Shown one piece after another: positions 9,241 to 22,400 of a DNA stretch of 64,000 nt. The notes under the pieces are model-generated. The model saw nothing but the letters and a program-made list of their open reading frames with translations. It did not search any database and was not told the DNA's origin. Position 1 is the first letter of the stretch. The number at the start of each line of letters is the position of its first letter. A program made the position numbers and the translations under genes. Where the stretch lies: contig JAILWY010000026.1 in NCBI GenBank assembly GCA_022113835.1, positions 14,659,001-14,723,000 on the forward strand, given 5' to 3'. The DNA is from Atopsyche davidsoni. Lineage: Eukaryota; Arthropoda; Insecta; Trichoptera; Hydrobiosidae.

Positions 9241-12200
9241 TAAGAAAAAGAGCATAATGTACTAACATTTTGCACATTAAGCTACCTACTAATAACCATG
9301 GCCATAATTTGCTTTTATATACTGTGCTGTCGATTTGTAAACAACTCCATTGATTTAATGTTGATTTTCTGCTATTTATATTTTTTTAATACATATTTCG
9401 TCTCTGTTATGCAAAAAGTCACCAAATCTATTTTAATTGATGTGCTCAAAATTATGACAAACACAAGAGTTGCACCTTTGTCCATTTGCAATATGTCAAA
9501 AGCGCCCAAAATATTGAGCTCCATGTATTACATAGCCAAGAATATAAAATCTCACAATATAAAGTATTATAATATCTGCTAATAATCTGCTGGCCTCATG
9601 TATAATTCAGTAGCATTTTAGTGGTGTGTTCTATAAGCATAGATTTGTGGTATCAATTTTTTTTCAGTTTATATATGCATAAGAATGCATTTCTTTTTCA
9701 CAATTTCTAAATAATTTGTATTAAGAAATAATTTTGAGACTATAAACAAATATCTTTCCAATGGATTTTAAACGTACTTTGCTTTATTGAATTTTCATTT
9801 GTATTGGTGATTATTTGCATTTCATTACTGAAAACTGAATTACTCTAGTATTCTTTGAATGAAAATTTGACTTCAGAAATTTAAAAAGGTATATTTTAAA
9901 CACAAAAAAAATGTATGTCTGAAAACAGACTGAATGGACAGTCTAAACGTTTATTTCTTGATAAAGTTATGTTTCATACAATATTTTTTCCGTATCCTTC
10001 AATGCCTATCTAAACAGTTATTTAGAAAGTTCATAGTAATTACCATCATTCTGATTTCTTAGCAAATCAATGTAAATCAATCATTACTGGGTGCAAGCTC
10101 TCCACTCGTACCCGGTGCTATCATCACTGAATCTCTCCATAAACTCCAATCGTGAGATATTGCCCAACGTTGGGATCATTCTTCCAAATTCGAAGTATTA
10201 AAATGTATGTTTACTATTATTATAAAACTCTCAATTAGTACATAAGCATATTTTACTTGTGCGGTGATTTTTTTCTGAACAGAGACGTTTATATTCTCAA
10301 TTGTAAAATATTGTTTTTACATTATTTATTGTTGCATAAAATGCCATTATTATGTTGGTGAAAAGTTTAATAATGTATGATTTTTAATTTGTGTTTACAT
10401 TGATTCCTAGTCATTTATTTTTTATTTATTTATAATATAATAACAGTGATTGTAATATACATGAATAACTATTGTATTTATTACATTGAATGAAATCATG
10501 TTTATATAACACCTGACCCTTGGCAGAATATAATTATTTCTATTACTGTCTAATAATCGTGTCCTCAAAAGTTCTGTCATTCAGATTTTGGCATTTTAAT
10601 ATTTTAACAATTAAACCCATGTTTCCTGAAAACGGCAGACTATATTTCATTATTTTCTTTATGACAAGAAAAAAAGAGTATTTTCAGTCAATCAAAAAGC
10701 AAATTTTATTTGATCATCCGAAGCTTCTTTTCTTAACTCGTGAGTTTTAAATCAATAGACTGACAAAACAGTCCAATTTTTACAAAACAATGGTGTTTGT
10801 TTTGTATACTTGTGTCAAATGTCTATTATTACTAATTATTTAATATACATAAATACTATTATTTTTGCAATGTTGAAAATTGATTTGTTTGTTTATTTTG
10901 TGGATAACAATAGTTTATATGCATGTGAGAAAACATATTGCCAAAAATGTCTTCCTTCCACTAATTTTTAATATTGACCAATGTGACTACTTTCTTTGAA
11001 TTTAATTATTGTGACGAAGAATCATACAAAAAACCATTATAACTAGATTGCACAGCTAGTGTTAAAAATTGAAAAATCGTAACGTACAAACTACTGTTTT
11101 TAAAGTATATACAACTATTTAAATAACCTTGAGATCGCTGCTTATTTTATTTTTTTATTTATTTAATAGTTGCATACCACATTTATAAATTTTCTAAGAT
11201 ATTGTTTGAGAAGTTGATTCACAATGAATTATTCAACTATATCACACATATTTTATAAACATTGTCTCGTTAACTAACCATGTGTGATATGTTGTTTTAT
11301 TTATATACTTACGTATTCTTTGGTTTCTATTAAATCGCAGGCCTCAATTCTTATGTCATATTTTATTGTTAGTCATTATTAATTTCTATCCGTCTTTCAG
11401 AATTCACCTTGTAAGATAAGATATTAAATAATCTCATCATAACTGAATAAATTATATTATATATGAAACACGTCAACCTTCTTCTTTTAACAGAATTTGG
11501 TTTTTGTTCGATTTTCATAAAGTCATCAGTCTTTAGTAGAGAAATGGAATGCTACGCAATGGTTGTGTACTCATATCCCATTTCTGACATGACTATCATT
11601 AATATTGTGGGTTTATTGTTATTATTTAATGCAAACAACCATGCATATTGGTTATAGCATAAGATAAATTTATTTCAGACTATTACTGTGCAAAAAATAT
11701 TTTAAATGTTTAATACTAGTTTTATTAAATTCATATTGGAAATTTTAGAGAGTATTGTTACGATGTAGATTTATGTAAATTGTTACATATATACATTGAT
11801 GTATTAAATCTTTCTAGTACATCAAGATGTATTTACTACTTACATGATTTCATTTATTAGGCTGTATTATTGTTACCTCGCTTGAAAATACTTACCAATT
11901 AGAGATGGCACCTATATTAGCTATATAGGATTTATTTTTTTCGATATTTTTATGATATTAGTAAGAGTAATAAAAGTTAAAACAATGTGTATTCGGTTTT
12001 ATGTTTTATTTCACCATAATTTGATATGAAAATATTTATGCGGTTAAAGTTGTGTAAGAATATAATATATTATAGGTACTATAATTTACAAATAAAATAA
12101 ATCCTAATCTACTCTACAACGATTACAAATAATTATGATGTAAATATTCTTATAAAAAAAGTTTTACAAAGAAGCTGCTGAGCCCTACGGCGAGTGCCTA

Positions 12201-12829
12201 CAGATCTTATAGAGAGTTGCAAGAAGCTGCACTTGTCCAAGTTAGTATGTCATGTTTATCTTATGTTAAATTGACAGATCAAAGTCAAGTCATTTACATA
12301 GTTCATTAAGTATTTGGATGTCAACAATATCAAATATATAAATATGTGTTTCTCTAATGTGTTTCTAGGTCAGATAAAATGAAAGATTCTATCGGGTTCT
12401 TTTGGAATGGAAGGAATACGTTCCGACTGTCCCTCTTCACTGAATCACCAGGACCGACACTCGTGGTCCTCCAAACGAGCTGCTAATGAGTTATTCTAAA
12501 AATCTAATTATTTCTTCTCACAAAACTATATATAAATATTCGAAGAACATAATTTACATTAAATTTAATCACTAAACGTGGTAACCCGACACTGTCGCAG
12601 ACAGAACAGCAAGTCAAACTCTTCTACGCATTGACAAAACAACATGGAGATTGTATTTATAAAATACTTTCAGCCACAAACAAATTTTCGAAAATGGGTT
12701 CTTAGTAGCCGACAGAATTTTCTTCGCATCGAAAAGGACAGTCATAAATAATTATCGACAAGGGGATATTTTGTCGACCGACTACCATACTAAAACGAAT
12801 AGCAATCAGTGTTATGCAAGGAAGGAGCA
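9241..12829. other. Intergenic/3' UTR stretch between DPH4 and Sarm
   Basis: 3.6 kb, strongly AT-rich, with no supportable coding exon on either strand. It should hold the DPH4 3' UTR and the minus-strand 3' UTR of Sarm. A more GC-balanced island at about 12160-12480 is the only part that looks constrained. Several TTTATT words (AATAAA on the minus strand) could end Sarm transcripts, but none can be singled out. Confidence 0.5.
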
Positions 12830-13418
12830 TCACTTCCTCAGCACGAGGGACCGAACTTTATTAACGCACCGATCCATGAAATTTTTCTTCCTCTTGGCTC
12901 CGCTGGGAGAGTCCAAAGGAAGAGGGAGAGAGAGCATGGACGCCTGGTGGGGTGGAGGGCCTTGTAGAAGGCCCTCGCAACTTTGGGCTCGTCGTGGCTT
13001 TTCTGGTTCTTCCGACGACTCCTCTTCTTCCAGGCGGTCCAGCTCATCCTCGCAGCTCCGGGCGAGGCGGGATGAATCCATTTTGAGATCTTCCCTTTCG
13101 GGGGAGCAGCTGCTTGAAGGCACAAGTTCATCACTGGACGAAGCGGATTTCTCCTCGCACTTGTCGAGGAGATCTTCGTAGCTGCGCGATTTGGGCTGAC
13201 TGGGGGATAAGCGAGGTGTTCCAGGCGCTCCGGAGGCTCCGGAAGGCGTAGGGGGAGGAGGGGGAGTGAGTTCCGAGGCTCGGCTAGGCAGGAGGCGTGG
13301 TCGGTCGAGTGAGCGTGCGCGTGGACTGGGACGCGGCACTCGTGGCAAGCGGGGTGGGGGGGCTACCACCCCACTTCCTCTTGACCACCACTTAGATGGA
13401 CTTGATGATTTACGCAAC
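12830..13418 (-). CDS. Ect4: Sarm long C-terminal exon ([15 protein letters not shown] tail)
   Basis: The 589-nt terminal exon adds Leu-Arg-Lys-Ser and about 190 more residues to the TIR domain, with TGA at 12830-12832. It is GC-rich against its flanks. It contains a Pro/Arg run ([20 protein letters not shown]), then [26 protein letters not shown] and [20 protein letters not shown]. It ends in a basic, possibly amphipathic helix ([18 protein letters not shown]). No known domain was recognised; the ordered Ser-rich blocks look like phosphorylation or docking sites. The acceptor at 13419-13420 fits phase 2 from either exon 14096-14262 or exon 13673-13897. Confidence 0.85.
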
Positions 13419-16400
13419 CTAAAAGATAAAACAAATTTTAAAAATGAACCATGGTATATTAAGGAATTTGAGAGCTTCCTACATAACAATGCCAGTAAAG
13501 AATCATTCGGTAATGTAATTATTATTTGTGATATATTCCTAATAGAGACACAAAATCAAATAGAAAAAATATATTGAATCAATTTATTATTTCAGCTTTG
13601 ATATAATTATGAACCTTGCCAAAAAAATACTGTCACCTTGCCAATAACTGAATTAATATTAAAAATCCTAACCTTGGAAGAATAGCTGCCTGTGCCGGGG
13701 GGCCATCTAGTCAATCTCGCAGACCATTGGCCTGGTCCTTGTCACTGCCCTTGGAGCTGTCAGAGGAGTGCATGCGCTGGTAGGAGGGAGGGGCCCTCAC
13801 TAGGGGGGCAGGAGTGGACGGTGGGTTGGTACCCTCTTTGCTCACGAGACCGCCTCCACGCCCAAGCATGGCTTCCTTCAACTCTCCTCGCATAAACCTG
13901 GAAGTAAATACAAATCAGTATATTAAATTGTAAAATGAAAATTAATTTCAAAGTTTTTTTCTTTAGTTTCATAATTTAAGATTTTTAAATTAGACTTTGG
14001 CTTTTTTAAAAAATATAACATTCAATCTTCCAAGTAGTTATACGAACTAAATATAAACTGATGTCAATGAATTTACAATTAGGTATAAAATTTACCTTTC
14101 TAATTTGTCTACGCAGGCATCCTGATAGTCATGGATCCATCTCACACCATTGAAGTGGCACACCTGCCTCATGTCTTCGGGTAAATCTTCAGGCTCAGGC
14201 CATGCAAAGTTGTCAATAATTGGAATAATGTTGCATTGTGATTGTAAAGCTGCCACAATTTCCTAAAAATAAAATGTAGCAATCCATTAGTAAAAATAAA
14301 TAATATGCTTCAAAGCTTTTAGCGGTTGGCTAGTGAACATATCTAAATATCATATGTGTACAGGTTGTTTATTTGATTATTATAATAAAGTATATTTGCT
14401 TACTCTATGAACCCAGTCCTTGCATTCTCCGTCAGTTATGCACCGATCCAGGGCCTTGGGTGTCAGTACCAGCAGGAAATGTTTTGCTTGGCGGATGCTT
14501 TGTAAAAGATTGTTGTCAAACTTTCCAGCCTCCAGCCTTTCAACATCAATAAATACGGAGAAACCTCGTAGCTGCAGATGGACCTTCAACAAACTGGCCA
14601 ATTGGGAACCATTTGAACGCCGATAGCTCACAAATACATCCAGGGATTTATCCAGATTCTCTTCGTTCAAATTTGAGAGGGTAATTTCACTTTCTGTAAT
14701 AAGAAATAAAAAATGTACACATCAAATAATTAATTGTTGTACAATTTATCAAAAATATAATTTACGGAGTTTATTTAACACATATATTATATGGGATGTG
14801 TACCTCTTATGCAGTTCAATATCCTGAGCCTGTGAATACTGTTGATGATTCCACATTCATTCTCAAGTTGCTCATCATTGAGGCCTCGGATGGAATCCTT
14901 ATCGACTCCAGCATTGAGCATGGAATAGGTATATATACTGTACTCTGGTCCGATGTTTTGCAGGAATGTATTAAGGTTAAAGGCATCTCTTGAGCTATAA
15001 TCTGCCATCTTTTTTAGATTTTGCAGTTCTCTAGTAAACCTGCAGCAAAACAAAATTTTTGAATAAATAATAAATCATATCACCGGTGAAACTTGTGGAC
15101 AACGTAACTCCGAAAAGAAATATCTAAAACATACTTGTCAGGAATAAAGGTTATTCTAATAAATTATAGTTTTTAAAGTTTAATCAGTACCAGGCTATAT
15201 GTGTACCCTTTTTTATTTTTTTAAATATATGAGCATTACAAGAGACATAGTAATATAAAAATGCAATCCATAGCATTACACCTTCTAAATATTTTTGATT
15301 AAATTAAATAAATTTTTACTTATTTATATGAAATTTTTGAATTTTATAACCCTGGAAGAGAAAAAGTTGCTCATTTTTTGGAGAAAAAGTATAAAATAAA
15401 TGTAATATAAGTGACTTCTACATAAGATTATAAAAGACTAAACATCGGAAATAATGGTGAAAGGAACTGTTTTAAAATATTTATTTAAAATGTATAAAAT
15501 AACATAATATATATAAAAAATTATAAAATCTATACATGTGACTCTCTTCAGTCAAAAAACATATTTTAATGCTTTGTTTTAAATAATTTGGATATTGCAT
15601 ACCTGATGCAAATCCCTACAAACGTGAAGGGTAAAAATATTGTTTTAATAAATCTCTTACCGTCTTCTTCTGATTCCATTAACTAAGCCAATGTCTTCCT
15701 TCAAGTTGGTTTCGGTTAACTGAAGTAACAGATCTCCATCTACTCTACTCTCCAAAAAGTTATTAGCACATTCACTAAAGCCAATCTGCCTCACCCACTC
15801 CTTGACATCCTCAGTAGACCACAGAGGAACTTGCTGAGACAGCTTGTGGGGCAGTTCCTCTCCAATAAGCCTCAGAGCTTGGGCGGCATATTTAGAAGCT
15901 ACAGCATTAGGGCAACTGGCTACTTTTTTCAGAGGCTCAATAGCTCCGATTTGTCGGAATATTTCTGTATTTCCTTGTTGCTTCTTTATTCCAGCTTCCA
16001 TGCAAAAGTGGAATGCAGCCAAATTACGAGCCTCCTCTCTTTTTGAGCTTAATACTGGAACTAACCTTTGCAGCCAGTTTTTACTTTGGCCATGGGCATG
16101 AGCAAGATTGGATCTCGCAAACTCTGATGGATTGTGTGATGTGACAAAAGGTTCTACTAAATCCAATGTTCCAGATTTCAGCACGGCAGCTTCTATCTCA
16201 GTATTAGCTACCAAAACAGCAATGGCTAAGCATGCATAATATTTTATGTTGTCATCATTGTGGAAGGCCAGTGGGAATAACCACATGGGCACTTTTCTTT
16301 TGATCATGGCTTCCTGGTTTTCTGCTCCACCATATAAAGATAAATTAGCGAGGGCACCTGCACAATGCCTCAAAGTTTCAATATCGTTCTTTCGGCACTC

Positions 16401-19400
16401 GAACAGAACCGCATCGAGGCCCCCCAATCTTATTACATCACTGCATGTGCCTTCACTGTGCTTGAACAAATGTTCCAGTATGCCTGTTCCGACACGGGAG
16501 TGATCTGATGAGTTGGCGTTCTTAGTGCATACACATGCTACATTTACGACTTTCTCCAAACCGTTTTCGACGACGTGTGCTCTGTTTTCAGTTGTGAGAC
16601 ATTGCTCAAGAAGCTGAGCAGAAGAATACTGTAAGTCTCCGTTTCCTTCAACACAATTCATCATTAGTAGATCCAATCCACCACAATTCCTCAAAGCGTT
16701 GCAGAGCGAGTATCCCAGCTCGTGACCGTGTGTCGGTACTGCCCAAGCTCGGCGGATAATCTCATTTATTTTATTAAGATCGTCAGATGCCTTCTTCATA
16801 TCTCCACCCTGAGACTTCTTCAAACCCTTTACAAAGGCATCCAGACGAGATGAATATTTGACAATAGCTTTTTCAACATCCTTGGCGCTGGACTCCGCGC
16901 AAAGCCTATCGAGATCGTCAAAGCTTAGATTTAATAAATCTTCCTCATTGGATTTCTGAGTTCCGTTCATTAGACTCATCTGAAACACATTAATTTTTTA
17001 CTATTGCAAATTATATTGTGGAAAAATATGTGATATTTCCTACAATCAAGATTTTCAAACTGTCTAATAAACCTCATGCCCTCTCTATTTGTAGTTCAGT
17101 TTAAAATAAAACAAGGTCTGATAATGTACATTTCAAGAGAAGCAAACAGTTTCTAAGTTCTCAACTATAATATACCTGTGCTGCTGAGATGACACTCGAC
17201 TTGGTGCTACTGGACATGGACATGGAGATGTTGGACTGCGCCACGTGCTTCTCCTGGCTGAAGACTCCGCTGCTGGTGACGGTCTGGCGAGCCTGCTGCT
17301 GCGCCACGGCCTCCTGCTTGCTGCTGTACGAGTCTGTCTGCACCTTCATGCTGGAAGCGGCCATGTTGCTCGCTTCTTGCTGTGTCAGCTCGCCGCTCTT
17401 CAGCGTGCGCTGCTCCTGAAGATTGAAATGCATCGCTTTACATATGCAAAACATTCTCATAAAATGATTTTTAAGATTTGTAAATATTGACACAAGAATT
17501 TCCCAATGAGTCATGCTCTCCCTCGCGATGGCGAGTGGGTCGGTTATATTATCTAACTATTGCGCGCGCTCGCTGCGAACTGTTCGCGCTCAATACCGGT
17601 GCAATGTCGCAGCGAATCTTCAGTTCGGGGTGGACTTTTCGTTTGCATGCCATTTTTCTAAAGAAAACGGAGGATCCTACTGGACGCGGCCGGAGGAGGA
17701 CGCCGCCGCGGAAGTTCCAAATAGAACACTGTTGACATTAAGCAGCGTCCGGCCGGGCGGGACACTCGCGAGTTGGGCGCTCGCCAGGGCCCGCGACCCG
17801 CGGAGTGCCGGCTCGGCCGAATTATCGGAATAACGCTAAACGCCCGCGATGCCATCTTTGACCGAAATAACAGCCGCAGTATTCTCGCCGCGGCGGTGTC
17901 GCACGGCGCGGAGGGATTATATTATACATTCGTTCCTTTCCCGAATGCGTGAGTCGTCGACTCGGCCGCGAGCCCGAAATAGGACCGCAACAAGGTCACT
18001 GTCGCGTGTCGGCCCGCTCGGCCGCCGGAACTCGAGCCAGTCCATCGCGGGAAAGCTCCACCGCGACGATTGGAATCGGCGAGACTTATCGATCGGAAGG
18101 TTCCAAAGCTGCAACTCGATTTCGGGCGCGAGCGGCAACCACCGAAGCTCACACTCACTCTCGATTCGCGATTCCGATTCGAGCACGTCATGTCTTCGGA
18201 TAAGTACTGCACCGGAACGCAGTGCACCCGCGGGCTGGAGGAGACTTCCCCGCTGAGCACCCTGGGGCTGAAGGACACCTCCGTGGCCTGCACCCTCGGA
18301 CTGAAAGCCATCTCGCCGTCCGAAGCTTGCGAGTTTTCCGAGGGTTGAAACTTCGGGCTGAAAGTCTCCCCTGCGGCGCGCGGGCTGAAGGGGGCCTCCA
18401 CTATCTGAGGTCTCGGACTGAAGGGGGCGTCGACCCCGCGGGGGAGAGGGGTGCAGGGGACTTCCGTGAACTGCACGCGAGGGCTGAAGGGAGAGTCCTG
18501 GGGGCGGGGGCTCCGGCAGTCGCCGCCGGGGGTCTCGACGATGGGGGTGGGGCTGGCGGGGTCGCAGGCCAGCCGCAGGAGAGTGGCGGGCCGCAGCACG
18601 CCGCGCCTGATGGGCCACGGCGCGTTCCCTGACATAACACTCCCCGGACCTTCGCTTTCGCTCGAAGCTTAACGCGGGAAACTGCAGCTTTGGCACCCCG
18701 ACACTAGTGGAACGCCTGATGCTTCCGGGCATCCGAAAGACCGTCAGGTCGGGAAGGGGGCGGGGATCCCGGAGCGCCCCACAGTAGCCCGCGGCCGGTG
18801 CGCGGGTCGGGCCGGGTGAGACTGGCGCGGCGGCGGCGGGGCCGGCAGCGCCAGGGGCCAACTTCTAGTGCGATATTCGAGTTTTTTGTATCGTTACGGA
18901 AATAGACATTAATTACGCTACCTCCACTCAAACATCGAGTCGCTCTTCGCATTATTTATTTACAACTTTAAAATACACCGTTACCGCCAATAATACACCC
19001 ACCCCCCCGCAACTGTTACATTTCAATCATTTACATGTTTGCCCAAGTATGTAACAAAATACAAACCACGACGTCCTACTCCGATAACTGTAGCGGGTGT
19101 ACTAACTAAATAAAAAATCTATACAAATATTTCCCGGTGTATTTTTTTTATATGCGGCTGCGCGTAAAGTTTCAGATCGTGTAATCGCGTGCTTAGAGAA
19201 ATCAAGATTACCTGATTTTTGATATGTTAAAATAAGTAAATAATCTGGCATCGTTACGGTGTCGGTGCTGTCGACCCTGGCTCGTCCCATTGACCGGCGC
19301 GGGAGGCCTCGGTGGATGTTCCATTCTCGAGTCCACCGCCTCTAGCGTGTTTCTCTATTTCGGTAGACGCGCTGTTTACAATGAAAGCTATAATAATACG

Positions 19401-22400
19401 ACCCATCGCTGTCCCGATCGAGAGAAGTCGGCGGAACAATCCGCGACTGTTTTGCACCGACAATCTGCGGCTGTTTTTCTATGTCTTTAGGCAAAATCCA
19501 TTCACCCATGAAACAATGGGAAAAATCATCGAAATTATCGCGATAGCGGGCAGAATGGGCTCGATTCACAGTTGGGTCTCGTGAATCGATACACTGAATA
19601 AAATAATTATACCCTTTACCCTTTACAAATCAGCGCAGTTAGCGCTGAATGCAAAATATACACAAAACACGCCAAAGTTATCAGTACGCTTTAAAGTAGC
19701 ACTGTGATACTGAGAAATGTATTTATAAATTTGTAAATAATTATAACCAGTTAGATTACAATATTTTTTTGTAAATATGCTTAATTACTTGTTTGTATTT
19801 CACACTACTGGCTTTGTCGATTCTAGTGATTAAAAATATTTTATTAAAATATACATGCAATGTAAATAATGAAACGCTGTGTATTCTAAGAAATAACGAC
19901 AAAATACTTGCCGCTTCATTCACGCACCGGTTGTGAACCACACGGGATTTTTTAGGTTTCATTTTGACAAAATATGCAACTAGTTTAATATATATAAAAT
20001 TAAAATGAAATTATAGTTAAAAATAATAAATATTTTTTAAACAATTTGTATTGACAATATCTTCTATTGAACAGACTGAAATAGGCGAGAGCCGAATAAA
20101 GTCAGTATGGGATTCACTTATCAGAGGTCGAAACCCAGACCTCAAGATCGAGAGTCCACGGTCTAAACACTGAGCCAACGAGCCAACCAATTATAAATTA
20201 TTTTACAAATGCATTCAATTAAAAGTTTTTTTCAGTTTCTCCAATCTTTATTGTAAATCAACTGTTTTGAATGTAAAAAATATAATGCAATGAGTGTCAA
20301 ATGCGAGCATTACTTACGTTGCGTGCCAGATTTTATTAACTCTGGAAATGCAAGGCAATTTAATAAAAGTACTCAGTAAAATAGTTTTCCCACAGAAACG
20401 ACCGAATGCTATATCGGAAGAATGGTTACGCTATTTTTATGCGGCTCAGGTAAAAGCTCGTTAAAAATAAAATTTGGCTTGTCAATATATGTTTATCAGA
20501 CGAAATTAAATCTTTTTACCATTAGTTTGTAATTTTAATGTTTTTAGTTAATCAAAGTAAAACTTAGTCAACTTTGAAAATAAGTTGGATTATTGGTTTA
20601 CTACGGTATGGCTTCGCTAGAAAATCAATTTTCGTACATTCATTTCAAATATAACTTTTACACCTGCGTTCCCAATCGGTTATCAGCAATAGGTATTTAG
20701 CAGAAGATAAAGAGCGCGACTGGCTTCTGGCCAGATCAGGTGAGTTTCATTCTGAAGAACTGGATGAGTCAAAGCGTCTAAATACAATGCGTCAATCGGT
20801 AGCCAACTCTTCAACAACTCGGTCAAGATTCAAGATTCCCTCCCACGCGATGAGCAATACTGCGGCGCAGGCCGGGGACAATGGACAGCACAGAAAGCAA
20901 AACGGAAGTCGCCTATCGTGCTATCTATCCGTACACTACAGAGAGCTTTCCAAAAGCACGACTGTTCTGTTGATGCTTCAAAGAGATCAAAGCGTACAAT
21001 CTGCCTCAAAGCTTAAATTCGACTGATATTTTGCTGCCAAGCTGAACTGTCACTATTTGTAAAATGTTAATAGAAATAGTATTCGACGTGACTTTATGCG
21101 ACACTCATAATATTTACAGCAGATTTTTCAGCAAAAAAAAAATACTTCAAGCTTCCAACAAATTGATAAGTGTGATATAATATTATCGAGAGATGAATTA
21201 TTCGTTTCTTATGATAGTTTTATTTTATTTTATTTTATTGGGAATCTTCATAAAGTTCTGCTACATGTGTGTGTATTTCAATGGGAAGCCTTATGATGGT
21301 TGCCGTTATGCCTTGTACTAGAAACAAAATAATAGTGTGAACGCTTGTGAATATAAAAGCCGTGTAAAATAATCGATTTTGCATTAAGCCAGTAGCGATG
21401 CTCGAAGCTGCAAAAAAAAGCGGTGCAAAAGTGCTGAATGAAGCCATCGTGAAGCTTCATACCGGCAGCTTGCGGGAGCAGCTCCTGGCAGAGCGGAACA
21501 TGACTGCGGGGGACCGAAGGAGAACCCTCGAGGCCACCAGCGCCAGGTTCAGACCCGGGCCCATCGCTCGGCCGAGAGATCGATACGAGGGCCGTATTCC
21601 ATGAAGGAGACGGGGCAGGGGTTCTTGACGACCGTCCTGCGGCGAGGCTGGGGCGCGACTGAAGCCGCGGCGGCAGCGGGGGGTGGCGGCGCCCAGGGGC
21701 GGCACGTAGATGGCGTTTTATATTCAAAGAAACCCCGTTTTCAAAACCCCAAAAAACGCCCAAATAATGAGTGCTTAAATATTTTAAAAAAACGTGGTTA
21801 ATTTCCCACAGGGCGCGCTGGGTATCGCAAACACAAGAGACGCAATTTTTCATCGCGAATAATTTACAACCCCCGCGGGGTCGCCATTTCGATTATATAA
21901 ACGATAGACTGCGAGGGGGTGGCGTTACCGAGGCCATGACCCGGAGCAGGTCGGGCCATGACTGCGCCCCAACCCTCGAGGGCGCCAGGCGGGCGCTCCC
22001 AGCGAGGAGACACCCCCGCCTTAATGGACCCGCCCCACTGAGAAATGCACCAGACGGAGGCATTAAGACACAAAGACGCCACTTGTCGCTCCTGCTCTGA
22101 GGGCCATCACAATAAATACTATAAACTTATAAAATATATATTTCATTAACATATCTCATAATTAGCACATAGCTTTACACTTAAATTTTCAGACACCGAT
22201 TATTTATATTATATTGATCAAAATTGAAAATTATTTATATACCCGTAGAATCTACTGCACGCAACTGATTTCTATTATTAATTATTAAAAAAATATATAT
22301 TAAACCTGAAAAATTATTGGCAGAACCCCTGCGCCTGAAGTGCGCAGTAAGGCTTTTCATGAGTACTTACAGAATACGTATTTTTGTAGCCACTACTGTA

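Noticed and set aside
9298..9582. 94-codon hydrophobic frame downstream of DPH4
   Set aside because: AT-rich composition, no conserved residues, lies in the expected 3' UTR.
12771..13577. Plus-strand Ser/Arg-rich frames at 12771-13181 and 13266-13577
   Set aside because: Antisense shadows of the Sarm C-terminal exon, whose minus-strand splice phase and family motifs are clear.
17917..18861. 314-codon minus-strand frame over the GC island
   Set aside because: Its Arg/Pro-rich composition is what a GC-rich off-frame gives. The frame shifted by one base carries the ordered SP repeats, has an ATG and ends at a consensus donor.
21398..21604. 68-codon plus-strand frame opposite the candidate Sarm first exon
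   Set aside because: It reads plausibly but has no splice partner and no similarity; kept only as a caution for the minus-strand call.
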